A DNA stretch of 64,000 nucleotides from Bradyrhizobium lablabi (GCF_018129385.1 NZ_JAFCLN010000007.1:1-64000), one strand, 5' to 3'. Numbered from the stretch's first letter, positions 1-8,434 are shown. The notes: a model not told the origin generated them from the sequence alone. Numbers and translations: made by a program.

Positions 1-335
1 TGCCGGGTGCGCGCTGCACCCGCGGTCTCGTGTGCGCTGCTTGCGCAACAAAAAAATGCACACGAGCATACAGGTGAGCGGAGAACACTCCGACATCCCC
101 TGCGCAATGGCTTTACGGCTTATATCGCGCTCTCCCTGGTGAGCGGGCTTGTTGTCACCATCGCCTCGCGGAAAGTTCCGCAAGGTTTAGCGCCAGCGTC
201 GCGGCGCCAGGACCACACGACTTCGCCGTACGCGGACAGCGCTTCGTCAAGCACGCCGCCCGCGTCCACCGCATCCCATCCCAGCGTTTGGTGGCGATGG
301 CCAACGCCCCTCCTCGGGGATGAGGTGCCGCCGTT
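1..335. repeat. Probable copy of a dispersed Bradyrhizobium repeat, no gene
   Basis: One frame is open across this stretch, but the predicted peptide is Arg/Ser/Pro-rich with no domain, signal peptide or convincing ribosome binding site. From memory, very similar sequence recurs in Bradyrhizobium genomes, where it is often mis-called as a small hypothetical protein. I therefore treat it as repetitive DNA that may continue to the left of the window. I cannot confirm the copy number here. Confidence 0.45.
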
Positions 336-386
336 ATAATTCTGATTTGCCGAATTTGGCCAGCGGAATATTTTTACTAAAGGGGC

Positions 387-412
387 TTGACATTGATTCT
401 GATAATCAGAAT
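387..412 (+). promoter_or_regulatory. Fur-like palindrome joined to a TTGACA -35 box
   Basis: TTGACA at 387-392 is followed by ATTCTGATAATCAGAAT at 396-412, a perfect 8-bp inverted repeat around one central base. The region matches 14 of 19 positions of the classical Fur box. A repressor bound here would block the promoter. The protein that binds could be Fur/Mur, Irr or another factor. The downstream gene is the exported peptide at 544. Confidence 0.45.
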
Positions 413-471
413 TGGGCTTTGCCCGACGGGTGAATTGTGGCGCCGGCCGCCGCTATTTTTCCCCACACGCT

Positions 472-487
472 TGTGATCTCGATCACA
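472..487 (+). promoter_or_regulatory. CRP/FNR-family binding site
   Basis: TGTGATCTCGATCACA is a perfect TGTGA-N6-TCACA palindrome, the classical CRP half-site pair. It lies 57 bases before the ATG at 544 and 60 bases after the Fur-like palindrome. Binding by a CRP-type regulator is inferred from the motif only. Confidence 0.5.
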
Positions 488-543
488 TGGAAACCCGGCC
501 ACTGGGCCTATATCTCCGGGCAGGAAATCCAGGAATCATTGAC

Positions 544-732
544 ATGAAACGTGCATTGCTTCTGCTTGCATTCGCCGCGCTCGCGGGCACGGCCGTGCTG
601 CTTCCGGTCCGGACGACGCCGCCGACCGTGCTGTCGGATGCCTCAGGAACCGAATGGAGTTGCAGCACCTCGGCCCTGGTGTTCACGACCTGCGCGCCGA
701 ACCACAGCCTTCGCCTAGCTGCGTCCCACTAG
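544..732 (+). CDS. Small exported protein of unknown function
   Basis: The 62-residue product begins MKRALLLLAFAALAGTAVLL, a typical signal peptide or membrane anchor. A short mature part follows with two cysteines (TEWSCS and TTCAPN) that could pair in the periplasm. The ATG at 544 is chosen because CAGGAATC lies just upstream. The frame stays open upstream, but those codons overlap the two palindromes. The stop sits directly before a bipartite repeat that probably ends transcription. No family is recognised. The paired palindromes suggest iron- and CRP/FNR-type control. Confidence 0.5.
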   Translation: MKRALLLLAFAALAGTAVLLPVRTTPPTVLSDASGTEWSCSTSALVFTTCAPNHSLRLAASH

Positions 733-856
733 TGCGCGATGACGTTTCTTCGAATCGTCATCGCACTCTATCTTTTTGTTTGAGCATGATCTCCGCGCAA
801 ACGCTTCGCGTTTGTCGCAGGGAAAACCGGTGCCCACTTTTCCGGATCATGCTCTA
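731..856. repeat. Bipartite palindromic repeat, family A, copy 1 (long form)
   Basis: A first hairpin around GATGACG...CGTCATC is followed by a spacer (CTATCTTTTTGTTTG) and a second hairpin bounded by GAGCATGATC and GATCATGCTC. This copy carries an extra internal hairpin (GCAAACGCTTCGCGTTTG). It lies between convergent genes and could act as a terminator. Related copies are at 3413, 17591, 23118, 23251 and 59970. Confidence 0.8.
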
Positions 857-894
857 GTATCGTCGGGCCGCCGCGCGGCCCGACGCGCATTTCG

Positions 895-1953
895 TCATAG
901 ATAGACCTTCTCTGCGTCCACCGACGACTCGACGCCGAGCTTTGCAAAATTTTGCGCAAGCCACTCGCCCGCGCATTTGCGGCCCTGATCGCGCAGGAAG
1001 ATCAGAAAATCCCAATCGGCATTGTACTTGCTGGTGGGAGCGAGCGCGCCCATGAAGGCGTCGTCGGCGATGCTGTGGATCAGCACGTGCTTGAGTCCGT
1101 CATCAACGACGCGCTTTTGCGTGACGAGCCTGGTCACGAAGCTGATCGCGCGCATTTCCCGCATCAAGGATGAGTTGAAGCTGATCTCGTTGATGCGGTT
1201 GAGGATGTCTTCCGCGCTGCGCGGCACCTCTTCGCGGTACAGCGGATTGATGTGGACGATGACGACATCGGCGCTATCGCAGCCGTAGATCAGCGGGAAG
1301 ATCGCGGGGTTTCCCATATAGCCGCCGTCCCAATAGGCTTCGCCGTCGATCTCCACCGCATGAAACATGTTGGGCAGGCACGCCGAGGCCATCACGGCGT
1401 CGGCCGTAATCTCCTTTCCGGCAAAAACCTTCACCTTGCCGGTGCGGACATTGGTCGCCGACAAGAACAGTTTTACCGGACAGTCTGTCCGCCGCAGCAC
1501 CTCGAAATCGATCGACTGCTCGACCACATTGCGCAGCGGGTTGTAGTTTGTCGGATTGAACTGATAGGGCGACAGCACCCGCGTGACGAAGCCGATGACG
1601 GAGAAGATCGGCGACCATGCCAGCTTGTGGTCCGCCAGCATCCGGTCAAAGGGAGTCGGCTGTAGCGGACCCAATCTGGCCGCATCGCTGACGCGCTTCC
1701 AGTAGCCGGCAAGCGCCGTGCGCGCCCCTTCCCGCCCGTCGACCGCAAGCCCATAGGCGAAAGCCGCAGCGTTCATCGCGCCGGCGCTGGTCGCGCTCAA
1801 TCCCTCGAAGGCCAGGTTCTCTTCGTCCAGCAACCGGTCGAGCACGCCCCAGGTGAAGGCGCCATGCGCGCCGCCGCCCTGAAGCGCGAGGTTGACCGTC
1901 CTGACCTGGTTGGAAGAAGCCAAAATCCGAAAACCCTGCTGATCCGCACGCAC
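895..1953 (-). CDS. Patatin-like phospholipase
   Basis: The 352-residue protein has the patatin signature: oxyanion loop GGGAHG (residues 26-31), nucleophile Ser56 in ATSAGAMN, and catalytic Asp209 in YWDGGYMGNP. The Ser-Asp dyad indicates acyl hydrolysis of lipids, acting from the cytosol or inner membrane face because no signal peptide is seen. The nucleophile elbow reads SATSAG rather than GTSAG, a mild variation. The start is GTG at 1953. It is a single-gene unit, with a family A repeat 38 bases past its stop. The substrate is unknown. Confidence 0.9.
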   Translation of the reverse strand: MRADQQGFRILASSNQVRTVNLALQGGGAHGAFTWGVLDRLLDEENLAFEGLSATSAGAMNAAAFAYGLAVDGREGARTALAGYWKRVSDAARLGPLQPTPFDRMLADHKLAWSPIFSVIGFVTRVLSPYQFNPTNYNPLRNVVEQSIDFEVLRRTDCPVKLFLSATNVRTGKVKVFAGKEITADAVMASACLPNMFHAVEIDGEAYWDGGYMGNPAIFPLIYGCDSADVVIVHINPLYREEVPRSAEDILNRINEISFNSSLMREMRAISFVTRLVTQKRVVDDGLKHVLIHSIADDAFMGALAPTSKYNADWDFLIFLRDQGRKCAGEWLAQNFAKLGVESSVDAEKVYL

Positions 1954-2122
1954 ACAATGGCAAGGTCCGCTCGCCAGAGGCAGGCCATTATTGGCATGGC
2001 GAGCCAGCGTGTTGAAAGTGCGGGATCGGCGGCCTCATGCCGCATCAAGCAATCGTGTGACGCAACCATGAGGCAGCAGATTGCGCCGCGTATGTCCTTC
2101 TCCCGGGAAATCGGACGTCGAA

Positions 2123-2317
2123 CTAATGCCGCTGGCCGGATCCACTGCGGTAAGTGTGCCGGCGCAAGGTTTCGAGCAGGTCCGCCTGACAGCGCATGCA
2201 AATCTCAAATCGGACCGGCGCGCCTCCGATACCGGTTTCCGGGAAAACCAGAATTTCAGTCAGCCGCCTGCGGCAGGCGGGGCACGACGAACGATCCTCT
2301 CCACCACCCTTGAGCAT
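2123..2317 (-). CDS. Small zinc-ribbon-like protein
   Basis: A 64-residue frame has two CxxC pairs, CPAC at about 12-15 and CMRC at about 42-45, spaced as in a zinc ribbon. Codon third positions look coding. The start is ATG at 2317 with no strong ribosome binding site. It lies 18 bases downstream of the 75-residue gene on the same strand, so the two may be cotranscribed. Function unknown; it could be a chance frame. Confidence 0.5.
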   Translation of the reverse strand: MLKGGGEDRSSCPACRRRLTEILVFPETGIGGAPVRFEICMRCQADLLETLRRHTYRSGSGQRH

Positions 2318-2335
2318 TGCAAGACCGGTTCTGTC

Positions 2336-2563
2336 CTATGAAACCAACGCCAGAGCGTGATCGGCGCGATAGCGCTTGTAGGCATCGATCGCCTTGTTCG
2401 ACAGCATGAGCTTTCGACGCTCGCCCTTGCGAACCAGGCCTTCGATCGAATCCATCAGCACCCGGCTGGCAATATCGGGATCGCCGAGCTCGCCTGTCCG
2501 CTCCAGGTAATCCCAGGCGATCATCATCGAACTTTCCATCAGGATCGGAAGCGGCTCGTCCAT
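2336..2563 (-). CDS. Conserved small helical protein of unknown function
   Basis: The 75-residue protein contains an acidic/hydrophobic helix followed by IAWDYLERTGELGDPDIASR and a basic helix (GLVRKGERRKLMLSNKAIDAYKRY). I recognise it as a common Bradyrhizobium hypothetical without a known role. The start at 2563 gives MDEPLPILM; internal Met9, Met13 and Met14 are alternatives. A GGAAC-N16-CGTT promoter ends only 9 bases before this ATG. The mRNA would then be nearly leaderless, or translation starts at an internal Met. Confidence 0.7.
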   Translation of the reverse strand: MDEPLPILMESSMMIAWDYLERTGELGDPDIASRVLMDSIEGLVRKGERRKLMLSNKAIDAYKRYRADHALALVS

Positions 2564-2571
2564 GTCACGGC

Positions 2572-2596
2572 AACGCCGGTTGCAGTGCTGCGTTCC
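2572..2596 (-). promoter_or_regulatory. Sigma-EcfG-type promoter
   Basis: Read on the minus strand this is GGAAC (2596-2592), 16 bases, then CGTT (2575-2572), matching the general-stress consensus GGAAC-N16/17-CGTT. It points at the gene starting at 2563. Its closeness to the start codon lowers confidence. Confidence 0.5.
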
Positions 2597-2887
2597 TTTT
2601 CGCCCGATGCCGTCAGCGTTCAGCCATGCGCGGGCGAAGCGCGTACGCGCGCTCGCGGCAGAGCGGCACAGGGAACAAAATCGAACGACGACGCCGCATA
2701 AAACAAGGGGCCCCGGATGCGGCTCCAGGGCCCCTTGCGTACGGGGGATTTAAAGTGTCGCCGGGGCAGGCACGGCCGAACCATAACGCGGCGGCTTGCC
2801 ACTTGTTCCCGGCCCAAACGCCGATTTGCCGAGGAACGAGAGCTTGCGCCCGGCGGTTGCCATTTGGGACTCGCTGAGGAGATGAAG

Positions 2888-3067
2888 ATGCCGGAGTACC
2901 GGGCGTGTCTGATGAATGACGACGGCAGCGTGCTGAGATCGGTGCAGCTCCTTTGCCCCGACGACGACACGGCGAAGGAATATGCGCGGCAACTGGTCGA
3001 CGGTCACGCCATCGAACTCTGGAGGGGAGGGATTCGAATCGGACAATTCATGAAGCGCGAGATCTGA
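2888..3067 (+). CDS. Conserved 59-residue protein (MPEYRAC family)
   Basis: The product begins MPEYRACLMNDDGSV and contains CPDDDTAKEYARQLVDGHAIELW, a pattern I recognise from many short Bradyrhizobium proteins of unknown role, which may adopt a small alpha/beta fold. The ATG at 2888 is preferred over 2882 because AGGAG at 2877-2881 touches the first ATG but is six bases from the second. GGAAC at 2833 with GGTT 17 bases later is a weak sigma-EcfG-like sequence. Confidence 0.7.
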   Translation: MPEYRACLMNDDGSVLRSVQLLCPDDDTAKEYARQLVDGHAIELWRGGIRIGQFMKREI

Positions 3068-3213
3068 TCGAACGATCGCGCGGTCTCGCCATCCCTGCGC
3101 AACGGGGAGCCAAATAGCCGCGGGCGCATGACCCCTCTATCCCTTGCAGGCCATTGAACGGACACCGCGGATCGGTCAGGATGCCTTCATTGCATCGCAC
3201 TTGATTTATTGCC

Positions 3214-3414
3214 GTGACCAAACTTCCCGAAATTCCATCCCTGCAAGTCGGTGATCGCGTCAGGCTATCGGCACTGGGCCGGGAGCGCAGTCCGAAAATG
3301 GCGAGGACCGGACTGATCGTCCACGCGATCGGATCGAGCTTTGACGTGCTGTTGGATGGCAGCAAGTTACCGGTCCGGCTGCACCGGACCTATCTGGAGA
3401 AGGATGGCCCCTAG
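3214..3414 (+). CDS. Small beta-rich conserved protein
   Basis: The 66-residue product reads QVGDRVRLSALGRERSPKM then TGLIV...SFDVLLDGSKLPVRLHRTYLEKD, a pattern resembling a small SH3-like or KOW-like barrel. The same sequence type is common in Bradyrhizobium. The start is GTG at 3214. The TAG stop is also the first part of a family A repeat, which may supply its terminator. Function unknown. Confidence 0.6.
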   Translation: MTKLPEIPSLQVGDRVRLSALGRERSPKMARTGLIVHAIGSSFDVLLDGSKLPVRLHRTYLEKDGP

Positions 3415-3536
3415 CGCAGGATGACTTTTCTTCGAATCGTCATCCCGCTCTATCTTTTTGTTTGAGCATGATCTCCGCGCAAACGCTTCGCGTTTGTCGC
3501 AGGGAAAACCGGTATCCACTTTTCCAGATCATGCTC
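3413..3536. repeat. Bipartite palindromic repeat, family A, copy 2 (long form)
   Basis: It is nearly identical to copy 1, including the extra internal hairpin. It begins inside the stop codon of the 66-residue gene and ends just before the stop of the next convergent gene. Confidence 0.8.
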
Positions 3537-3559
3537 CAGGACACCGACGGCGGCGTGTT

Positions 3560-4300
3560 CTACTGCGGGTCGTCCGACGGCTTCTGCCCGCTCTCTTCCA
3601 GACACTGGATGATGAAGGAGGAAGCATCGCGCGGCAGCACTTTCGCCTGCACGGCGCGGCGGCGGCATTCCTGCAATCCGCGCAAATGCGCGCGCCGCCT
3701 TGCCGCTTCCAGCGGCTCCTGGCTGACACGCTGGATCCTCACCGGCTGGTTGTCGGAATCGAACTGCAATTCGTACTTCCTGCCGGCCCGGTCGGTGGCG
3801 AGGCACGTGACCTTCGAGATCATCCCGGTCGCGAGCGTGCCGATCTGCTTGCACGTCCCGCTGGAGGGCTCGGCCAGCGGCACGCGCAATCCGTCGACCT
3901 TCGGCCGCTCGCTGGAATTGAGCAGCATCTGGTCGATCGAGAGTTCGTAAAAGCTGTCGCCCTCGCGCCTTGCATCCTCGCCGGAGAACGAAACGATGTG
4001 GCTCCTGTCCAGGGGATCGTCGATCGCGATGGTGAAATAAGCGCGCCCTGCCCGGCTGTGAAAATATTTTACGGCGCGGCACGGCAGATCGCGGCCGGCG
4101 ATCTTCAAGGTCGTGCAGCGGCCCGACATCGTCACGATCAGGTCGATGTCGTAGCTCTGCTGCCTGTCGCCGGCGATCGCGATGACGGAAGCGCGCGGAA
4201 GATCGAAAGTGTGCGGCGCAAGCGGACCGCCGTATGACGGGCTGACTGCCGGTGTTGCGAGGATGATTGCCAGGACGAGGGCCTGCCGGCAGAGGCGCAT
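3560..4300 (-). CDS. Exported conserved hypothetical protein
   Basis: The 246-residue protein has an N-terminal signal peptide (about 1-24, ending near PSYGG). A predominantly beta mature domain holds Cys pairs at SGRCTTL/LPCRAV and SGTCKQ/VTCLAT. A basic helical tail follows (LEAARRRAHLRGLQECRRRAVQAKV), and the last part repeats the idea of a Cys-containing helix (FIIQCLEE). A periplasmic location is inferred. No family recognised. The ATG at 4300 directly precedes the hydrophobic segment. Confidence 0.7.
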   Translation of the reverse strand: MRLCRQALVLAIILATPAVSPSYGGPLAPHTFDLPRASVIAIAGDRQQSYDIDLIVTMSGRCTTLKIAGRDLPCRAVKYFHSRAGRAYFTIAIDDPLDRSHIVSFSGEDARREGDSFYELSIDQMLLNSSERPKVDGLRVPLAEPSSGTCKQIGTLATGMISKVTCLATDRAGRKYELQFDSDNQPVRIQRVSQEPLEAARRRAHLRGLQECRRRAVQAKVLPRDASSFIIQCLEESGQKPSDDPQ

Positions 4301-4376
4301 CTTGCGAATTCGGGGTCCGTGAAAGGTTTTTACGAATCGAACTTAGACGCGGAAATCCGGCATGTCGATGGTGGCG

Positions 4377-4718
4377 TCAGGCGAACGCCGGCCGGCGGGC
4401 AAGCCCGTTGTGCGACTTGACGAAATCCGCAACGTGCTCCGGCACCGGCTGGCCTTCCATGTCGCAGCGCGACTGGATTTCGGCGGCGACCGCCACCGAG
4501 ACATCCTCGGTCCAGTGCTCCAGCGTGTTGTAGGCGATCACGCCGACCGGGTTGTTGAATACCCCGTCCAGCATGTCGGCAATCACCCGCTCGAGCTCGG
4601 CGCGCTCGAACTCCGCCTCGCGATAGACCTCCTCGCGCGAGCCAAAGCTGTCGACGACGAGATAGATGGTCTGGTCCGCGCCATAGGGCACGGTTGCCGG
4701 TGACTTGCGGGCTGGCAT
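4377..4718 (-). CDS. Conserved hypothetical protein, 113 residues
   Basis: A soluble protein with TIYLVVDSFGSREEVYREAE near the N-terminus and a helical remainder ending in ADFVKSHNGLARR. Start MPARKSPATVP at 4718 is preferred over upstream in-frame starts because conserved-looking sequence begins there. I recognise the type from Bradyrhizobium but know no function. It sits alone between oppositely oriented units. Confidence 0.65.
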   Translation of the reverse strand: MPARKSPATVPYGADQTIYLVVDSFGSREEVYREAEFERAELERVIADMLDGVFNNPVGVIAYNTLEHWTEDVSVAVAAEIQSRCDMEGQPVPEHVADFVKSHNGLARRPAFA

Positions 4719-4880
4719 ATTCGGCTCCGGCCGTGTCGCGATACAAATCGGGGAGTGGCGTGCGGTTCCTATCGCCAAATGAAATATCGGTGAAGCGCGG
4801 GCGCAAGCGAACTGAGCTGCCTTCCCTCTCCCTGTTTATGGCGTGGCTTATCGCATTTGGTCAGCGTTTAGCGATTGCGG

Positions 4881-4992
4881 CCATCCTTCGAGACGCGCGC
4901 GATGCGCGCTCCTCAGGACGAGGTCTCGATTTGCGGCGACATAACAGACCCTCATGGTGAGGAGCCCGCAAAGCGGGCGTCTCGAACCATGC
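4881..4992. repeat. Paired palindromic repeat, family B, copy 1
   Basis: Two inverted half-elements: CCATCCTTCGAGACGC with a GC hairpin and CTCCTCAGGACGAGG (4881-4923), then CCTCATGGTGAGGAGC with its hairpin and GTCTCGAACCATG (4949-4990). The same head-to-head pair recurs at 20467, 20968, 46318, 58590 and 61377. Confidence 0.8.
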
Positions 4993-5023
4993 AGGCCGAG
5001 CAGCGCGCCCTACACGAAACCGT

Positions 5024-5063
5024 CATTTGACACTTCGTCTTGTTTTGTCAATTTCGTCAAATG
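5024..5063 (+). promoter_or_regulatory. Inverted-repeat operator overlapping the tetR start codon
   Basis: CATTTGAC (5024-5031) and GTCAAATG (5056-5063) are perfect inverted arms; TTGACA (5027-5032) and TGTCAA (5046-5051) form a nested pair. The right outer arm includes the ATG at 5061. Such symmetry next to a tetR gene suggests autoregulation. TTGACA could also be a -35 box. Confidence 0.55.
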
Positions 5064-5750
5064 AGGCCGCGCGACCGCATCATCGATGCCGCCATGCTGG
5101 TGTTCCGCCGGCACGGCTTTCGCCGTTCGTCGATCGAGCAGACGGCGGAGGCCGCCGGGCTGACGCGGCAGGCGCTGTACCATCACTTCGAATCCAAGGA
5201 AGCACTGTTCCGCGCGGTGATCGAGCATGTGCATGAGAGCGCGCTCGCCGCGGAGCTTGCGGCCGTGAACGCGGCGGAGAAGGACGGCCGCGCTCTTGCG
5301 GACGTGCTGATCGCCGGGATCGCAGCGCGGATGAGGCATTTGCTCGGTTCGTTCGACGGCTCGCCGCACATCGAAGAATTGTTCTCCGAACATCTGCTAC
5401 AGGCGCGCGACCTCTATCAGAAGTATGGTGCGCTCTATGCCGCGCGGATCGCGGAAACGATCGGGCGGGTATGCCGCAAGCAAAGGCTTGCACTGGCGCC
5501 CGGCATGAGCGCTGCTGAACTGGCGCGCTGCGTCGAGATGGCAATGCACGGCGCCAAGACCGCCAATCCCGGCATGCAGCCGGTCGAAAGCTTCCTGCGC
5601 GACCTCGAGATCATGGTGCGCACGCTGGTTGCCGGCGCGCTTGCGCCACCCTCGAAATCGCGTCCGGCCAAATTCGCCGGCAAAAAGGCTGTCGCGAAAA
5701 AATCTGTCCGCAGCAAACCACCCAGCAAAACGCCAGGAGGTCGCAGATGA
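5061..5750 (+). CDS. TetR/AcrR-family transcriptional regulator
   Basis: The 229-residue protein has a canonical TetR helix-turn-helix at residues 3-47 (RDRIIDAAMLVFRRHGF, then IEQTAEAAGLTRQALYHHFESKEALF). A variable ligand domain follows, and then a Lys/Pro-rich tail (SKSRPAKFAGKKAVAKKSV) unusual for the family. The ATG at 5061 is used; no ribosome binding site precedes it, so the transcript may be leaderless, and TTG at 5040 is the alternative. Its stop overlaps the next ATG (ATGA), so it is probably cotranscribed with the hydroxylase it likely regulates. Confidence 0.9.
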   Translation: MRPRDRIIDAAMLVFRRHGFRRSSIEQTAEAAGLTRQALYHHFESKEALFRAVIEHVHESALAAELAAVNAAEKDGRALADVLIAGIAARMRHLLGSFDGSPHIEELFSEHLLQARDLYQKYGALYAARIAETIGRVCRKQRLALAPGMSAAELARCVEMAMHGAKTANPGMQPVESFLRDLEIMVRTLVAGALAPPSKSRPAKFAGKKAVAKKSVRSKPPSKTPGGRR

Positions 5751-8434
5751 GTACCATGACGATCAACGGACGCGCCGCTCCCCTGCCCGACGATCCCGAT
5801 GCATTGCTGATCGACGTCGTGCGGGGCGATCTCGATCTCACCGGCAGCAAGCTGGTGTGCGGAGCCGGCGTGTGCGGCGCCTGCACCGTGCTGGTCGACG
5901 GCGCACCGGTGGTGAGCTGCCTGATGCCGGCAAGCGCGGCCGCGAACAAGGCGGTGACGACGGTCGAGGGCATCGGCGGCGGCGCGCTGCATCCGATGCA
6001 GAAAGCCTTCATGGCGTACGACGCGCTGCAATGCGGCTTCTGCACGCCCGGCTTTGTCGTGGAGGCTGCGGCATTCTGCGACCGCTGGCGCGCGGCAAAG
6101 GGCACGGCTACGCCCTCGCGCGAAGAAATCGCCGCGGCGCTGTCGGGGCATCTGTGCCGCTGCGGCGCCTATGACGGCATCTTCAATGCGGTGGCGGCCG
6201 CTTGCGCCGGCCAGTTCGACGGCCGCGACATCCAGCCGCCGCGCGTCGAAGCGCGCGACAAGGTGACGGGCGCGGCAAAATACACCGTCGATATCAGGCA
6301 TGATGGCCAGCTCGAAGGCGTGATCCTGCGTTCGCCGGTCGCGCATGGCCGCATCGACGGCCTCGATCTTTCGCCTGCGCTGGCGCTGCCGGGCGTGAGC
6401 GCCGCCGTGACGCTGCTCGGCGACGACCGGATGGTGCGCTTTGTCGGCGATCCCATCGCGGCGGTGGCGGCCAGGGACCGCAAGACCGCGCTGGCGGCGA
6501 TAGCAGCGATCAAATTCACGATCGAAAAGATGCCGTCGGTGATCGGGCTGGACGCCGCGCGAAAGGAAGATGCGCCTGTCGTATTCGACAAGGCGAGCCG
6601 CAAGCGGGCGGGCAATGTTTCCGAAGGCGCCGGCGGGCCGGCGCCCTGGAAGGGCAATCTGCGCGGGCCGTCGGCGGCGTTCTCGACCAGAGCGAAGAAA
6701 GCGCGAGGCTGGGTCGGCGATGCACGCCAGGCGCGCGACCCGCTGCTGGTCGAGGGCACGTTCCGCACCGCCACGCAGCAACATTCGTGTCTCGAGCCGC
6801 ATGCGGCGGTGGCGCGCTTCGACGGCGACCGCCTCACGGTGCACGTGTCGACGCAGGCGGTGTTCCATCTGAAGGAGCTGATCGTCAAACGCTACAAGCT
6901 CGGCCACGACAAGGTGCGCGTGATCGCCAATCACGTCGGCGGCGGCTTTGGCTCGAAGAGCAGCTTTGGCATGGAGACGGTGGTGGCCATCGAGCTGGCG
7001 CGCGCCGCAAAAGCGCCGGTTCGCGTCGTGTACGACCGGCATGAAGAACTTTCGGTCGCGGGCTATCGTCCCGCCGCCGAAATGCAGATTGCTCTGCTGC
7101 CCTCGCCGGAAGGAGCGCTCAAGGCGATCTCGTTCACCGCCTATGCCGATACGGGCGCGGCGACCAATTCGATCCTCGCGGGGCTGGCGCGGCTGATCTA
7201 TCCGGCGGAAGCCAAGGAGCTCAGCGATTTCGACGTCATCAGCAACCTGCCGCCCGGCGCGCCGTTCCGCGGGCCCGGCGGGCCGCCGATGGCCTTTGCA
7301 CTGGAGCAGGCGATCGACGAGGCCGCGATCCGGATGAAGGTCGATCCGATTGGCTTGCGCAAGCGATGGGATCCCAATCCGAACCGGCAGCGGCTGTATG
7401 ACTGGGCGCTGGGCCTCGATGTCTGGCGCAACAGGAACGCGGGCGCGCAGAGCGGACGCTACCGACGCGGCGTGGGCGTCGCCACCGGCTACTGGCTCTA
7501 CATCTGGCAGCCCGGTTCGAAGATCGAGGTGGCGGTGAAGAACGGCCGGCTGATCGCGAGCACGTCGACGCAGGATATCGGCCAGGGCAGTCGCACGGTG
7601 ATCGCCAACACCGTAGCGCAGGAATTCGGGCTCGAGCCGCATGAAGTCGAGGTGCGCATCGGCGATTCCGATCTGCCGGAGGGACCCGGCGCGGGCGGCA
7701 GCCGCACCACCGCTTCGGTGATTCCGCCGACGCTGCTCGCGGTGCAGAAATTGAAGGATGCGATCCGGGAAAACGTGAAGCGACAGCCGGCGCCGGGCTC
7801 GAACGCGCCGTGGCGCGAATTGCTGGCGGCTTCGCCCGATCTTTCCGCCTCCGGCGTACGGCCGGAAGATTCGAAGCCGACGCTGCCCGGCATCCGCTCG
7901 CCGATGCGGGACGCCGGCTTCATCGGCATCATCTTCGGCTGGATGATGCGGCGCTTCTCCAACCTCGCGATCGGCGCCGGCGTGCCTAGCTCGGTGCAGG
8001 TGGTGGAGGTCGAGGTCGACACTTGGCTCGGGCATGTGCGCGTCGTGAGCGTGCACACCGGGATTGCGGTCGGAAAGATCGCGGCCCCCGCGCTGGCGCG
8101 CAGCCAGGCGGCCGGCTCGGTCATTCAAGGCATCGGCTATGCGCTCTATGAAGCGCGCGAGACCGATCCGGCGCGCGGCGACATCCTGTCCGGCGGCATG
8201 GAGGATTACCGCATTCCGGGGATCGCCGACACGCCGGAGATCGACGTGCACTTTGACGAAGGCGGCTTCGATCACGTGATGGGCGGCAGCGTCGGCATCG
8301 GCGAAGTCGCGACCGTGCCGACATCGCCGGCGATCGCGAACGCGATCTACAACGCCATCGGCGTGCGACCGATGGAGGCGCCGATCCGGCCCGATCGCCT
8401 GATCGCGGCATTGAAAGGGAGGGACGCAGCATGA
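5747..8434 (+). CDS. Fused 2Fe-2S / molybdopterin subunit of a xanthine dehydrogenase-family hydroxylase
   Basis: The 895-residue protein joins two normally separate subunits. Residues 1-150 are the small electron-transfer subunit, with Cys38/43/46/58 for the first 2Fe-2S cluster and Cys96/99/137/139 for the second. Residues from about 165 are the large molybdopterin-binding subunit, with GGGFGSK, FRGPGGPP and the catalytic Glu853 in GIGEVATVP. No signal peptide is seen, unlike periplasmic PaoA. It starts in the tetR stop codon and overlaps the FAD gene by 4 bases, so all three are translationally coupled. The reaction is probably hydroxylation or oxidation of an aldehyde or heteroaromatic. 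The substrate is unknown. Confidence 0.9.
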   Translation: MSTMTINGRAAPLPDDPDALLIDVVRGDLDLTGSKLVCGAGVCGACTVLVDGAPVVSCLMPASAAANKAVTTVEGIGGGALHPMQKAFMAYDALQCGFCTPGFVVEAAAFCDRWRAAKGTATPSREEIAAALSGHLCRCGAYDGIFNAVAAACAGQFDGRDIQPPRVEARDKVTGAAKYTVDIRHDGQLEGVILRSPVAHGRIDGLDLSPALALPGVSAAVTLLGDDRMVRFVGDPIAAVAARDRKTALAAIAAIKFTIEKMPSVIGLDAARKEDAPVVFDKASRKRAGNVSEGAGGPAPWKGNLRGPSAAFSTRAKKARGWVGDARQARDPLLVEGTFRTATQQHSCLEPHAAVARFDGDRLTVHVSTQAVFHLKELIVKRYKLGHDKVRVIANHVGGGFGSKSSFGMETVVAIELARAAKAPVRVVYDRHEELSVAGYRPAAEMQIALLPSPEGALKAISFTAYADTGAATNSILAGLARLIYPAEAKELSDFDVISNLPPGAPFRGPGGPPMAFALEQAIDEAAIRMKVDPIGLRKRWDPNPNRQRLYDWALGLDVWRNRNAGAQSGRYRRGVGVATGYWLYIWQPGSKIEVAVKNGRLIASTSTQDIGQGSRTVIANTVAQEFGLEPHEVEVRIGDSDLPEGPGAGGSRTTASVIPPTLLAVQKLKDAIRENVKRQPAPGSNAPWRELLAASPDLSASGVRPEDSKPTLPGIRSPMRDAGFIGIIFGWMMRRFSNLAIGAGVPSSVQVVEVEVDTWLGHVRVVSVHTGIAVGKIAAPALARSQAAGSVIQGIGYALYEARETDPARGDILSGGMEDYRIPGIADTPEIDVHFDEGGFDHVMGGSVGIGEVATVPTSPAIANAIYNAIGVRPMEAPIRPDRLIAALKGRDAA

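Noticed and set aside
2833-2858. Third GGAAC-type promoter before the gene at 2888
   Set aside because: The -10 part reads GGTT or CGGT, so the match is imperfect and is noted only as weak evidence.
5435-8275. A 946-codon open frame on the minus strand
   Set aside because: It lies wholly opposite the molybdenum hydroxylase and tetR genes, is Arg/His/Ala-rich without domains, and is a high-GC shadow.
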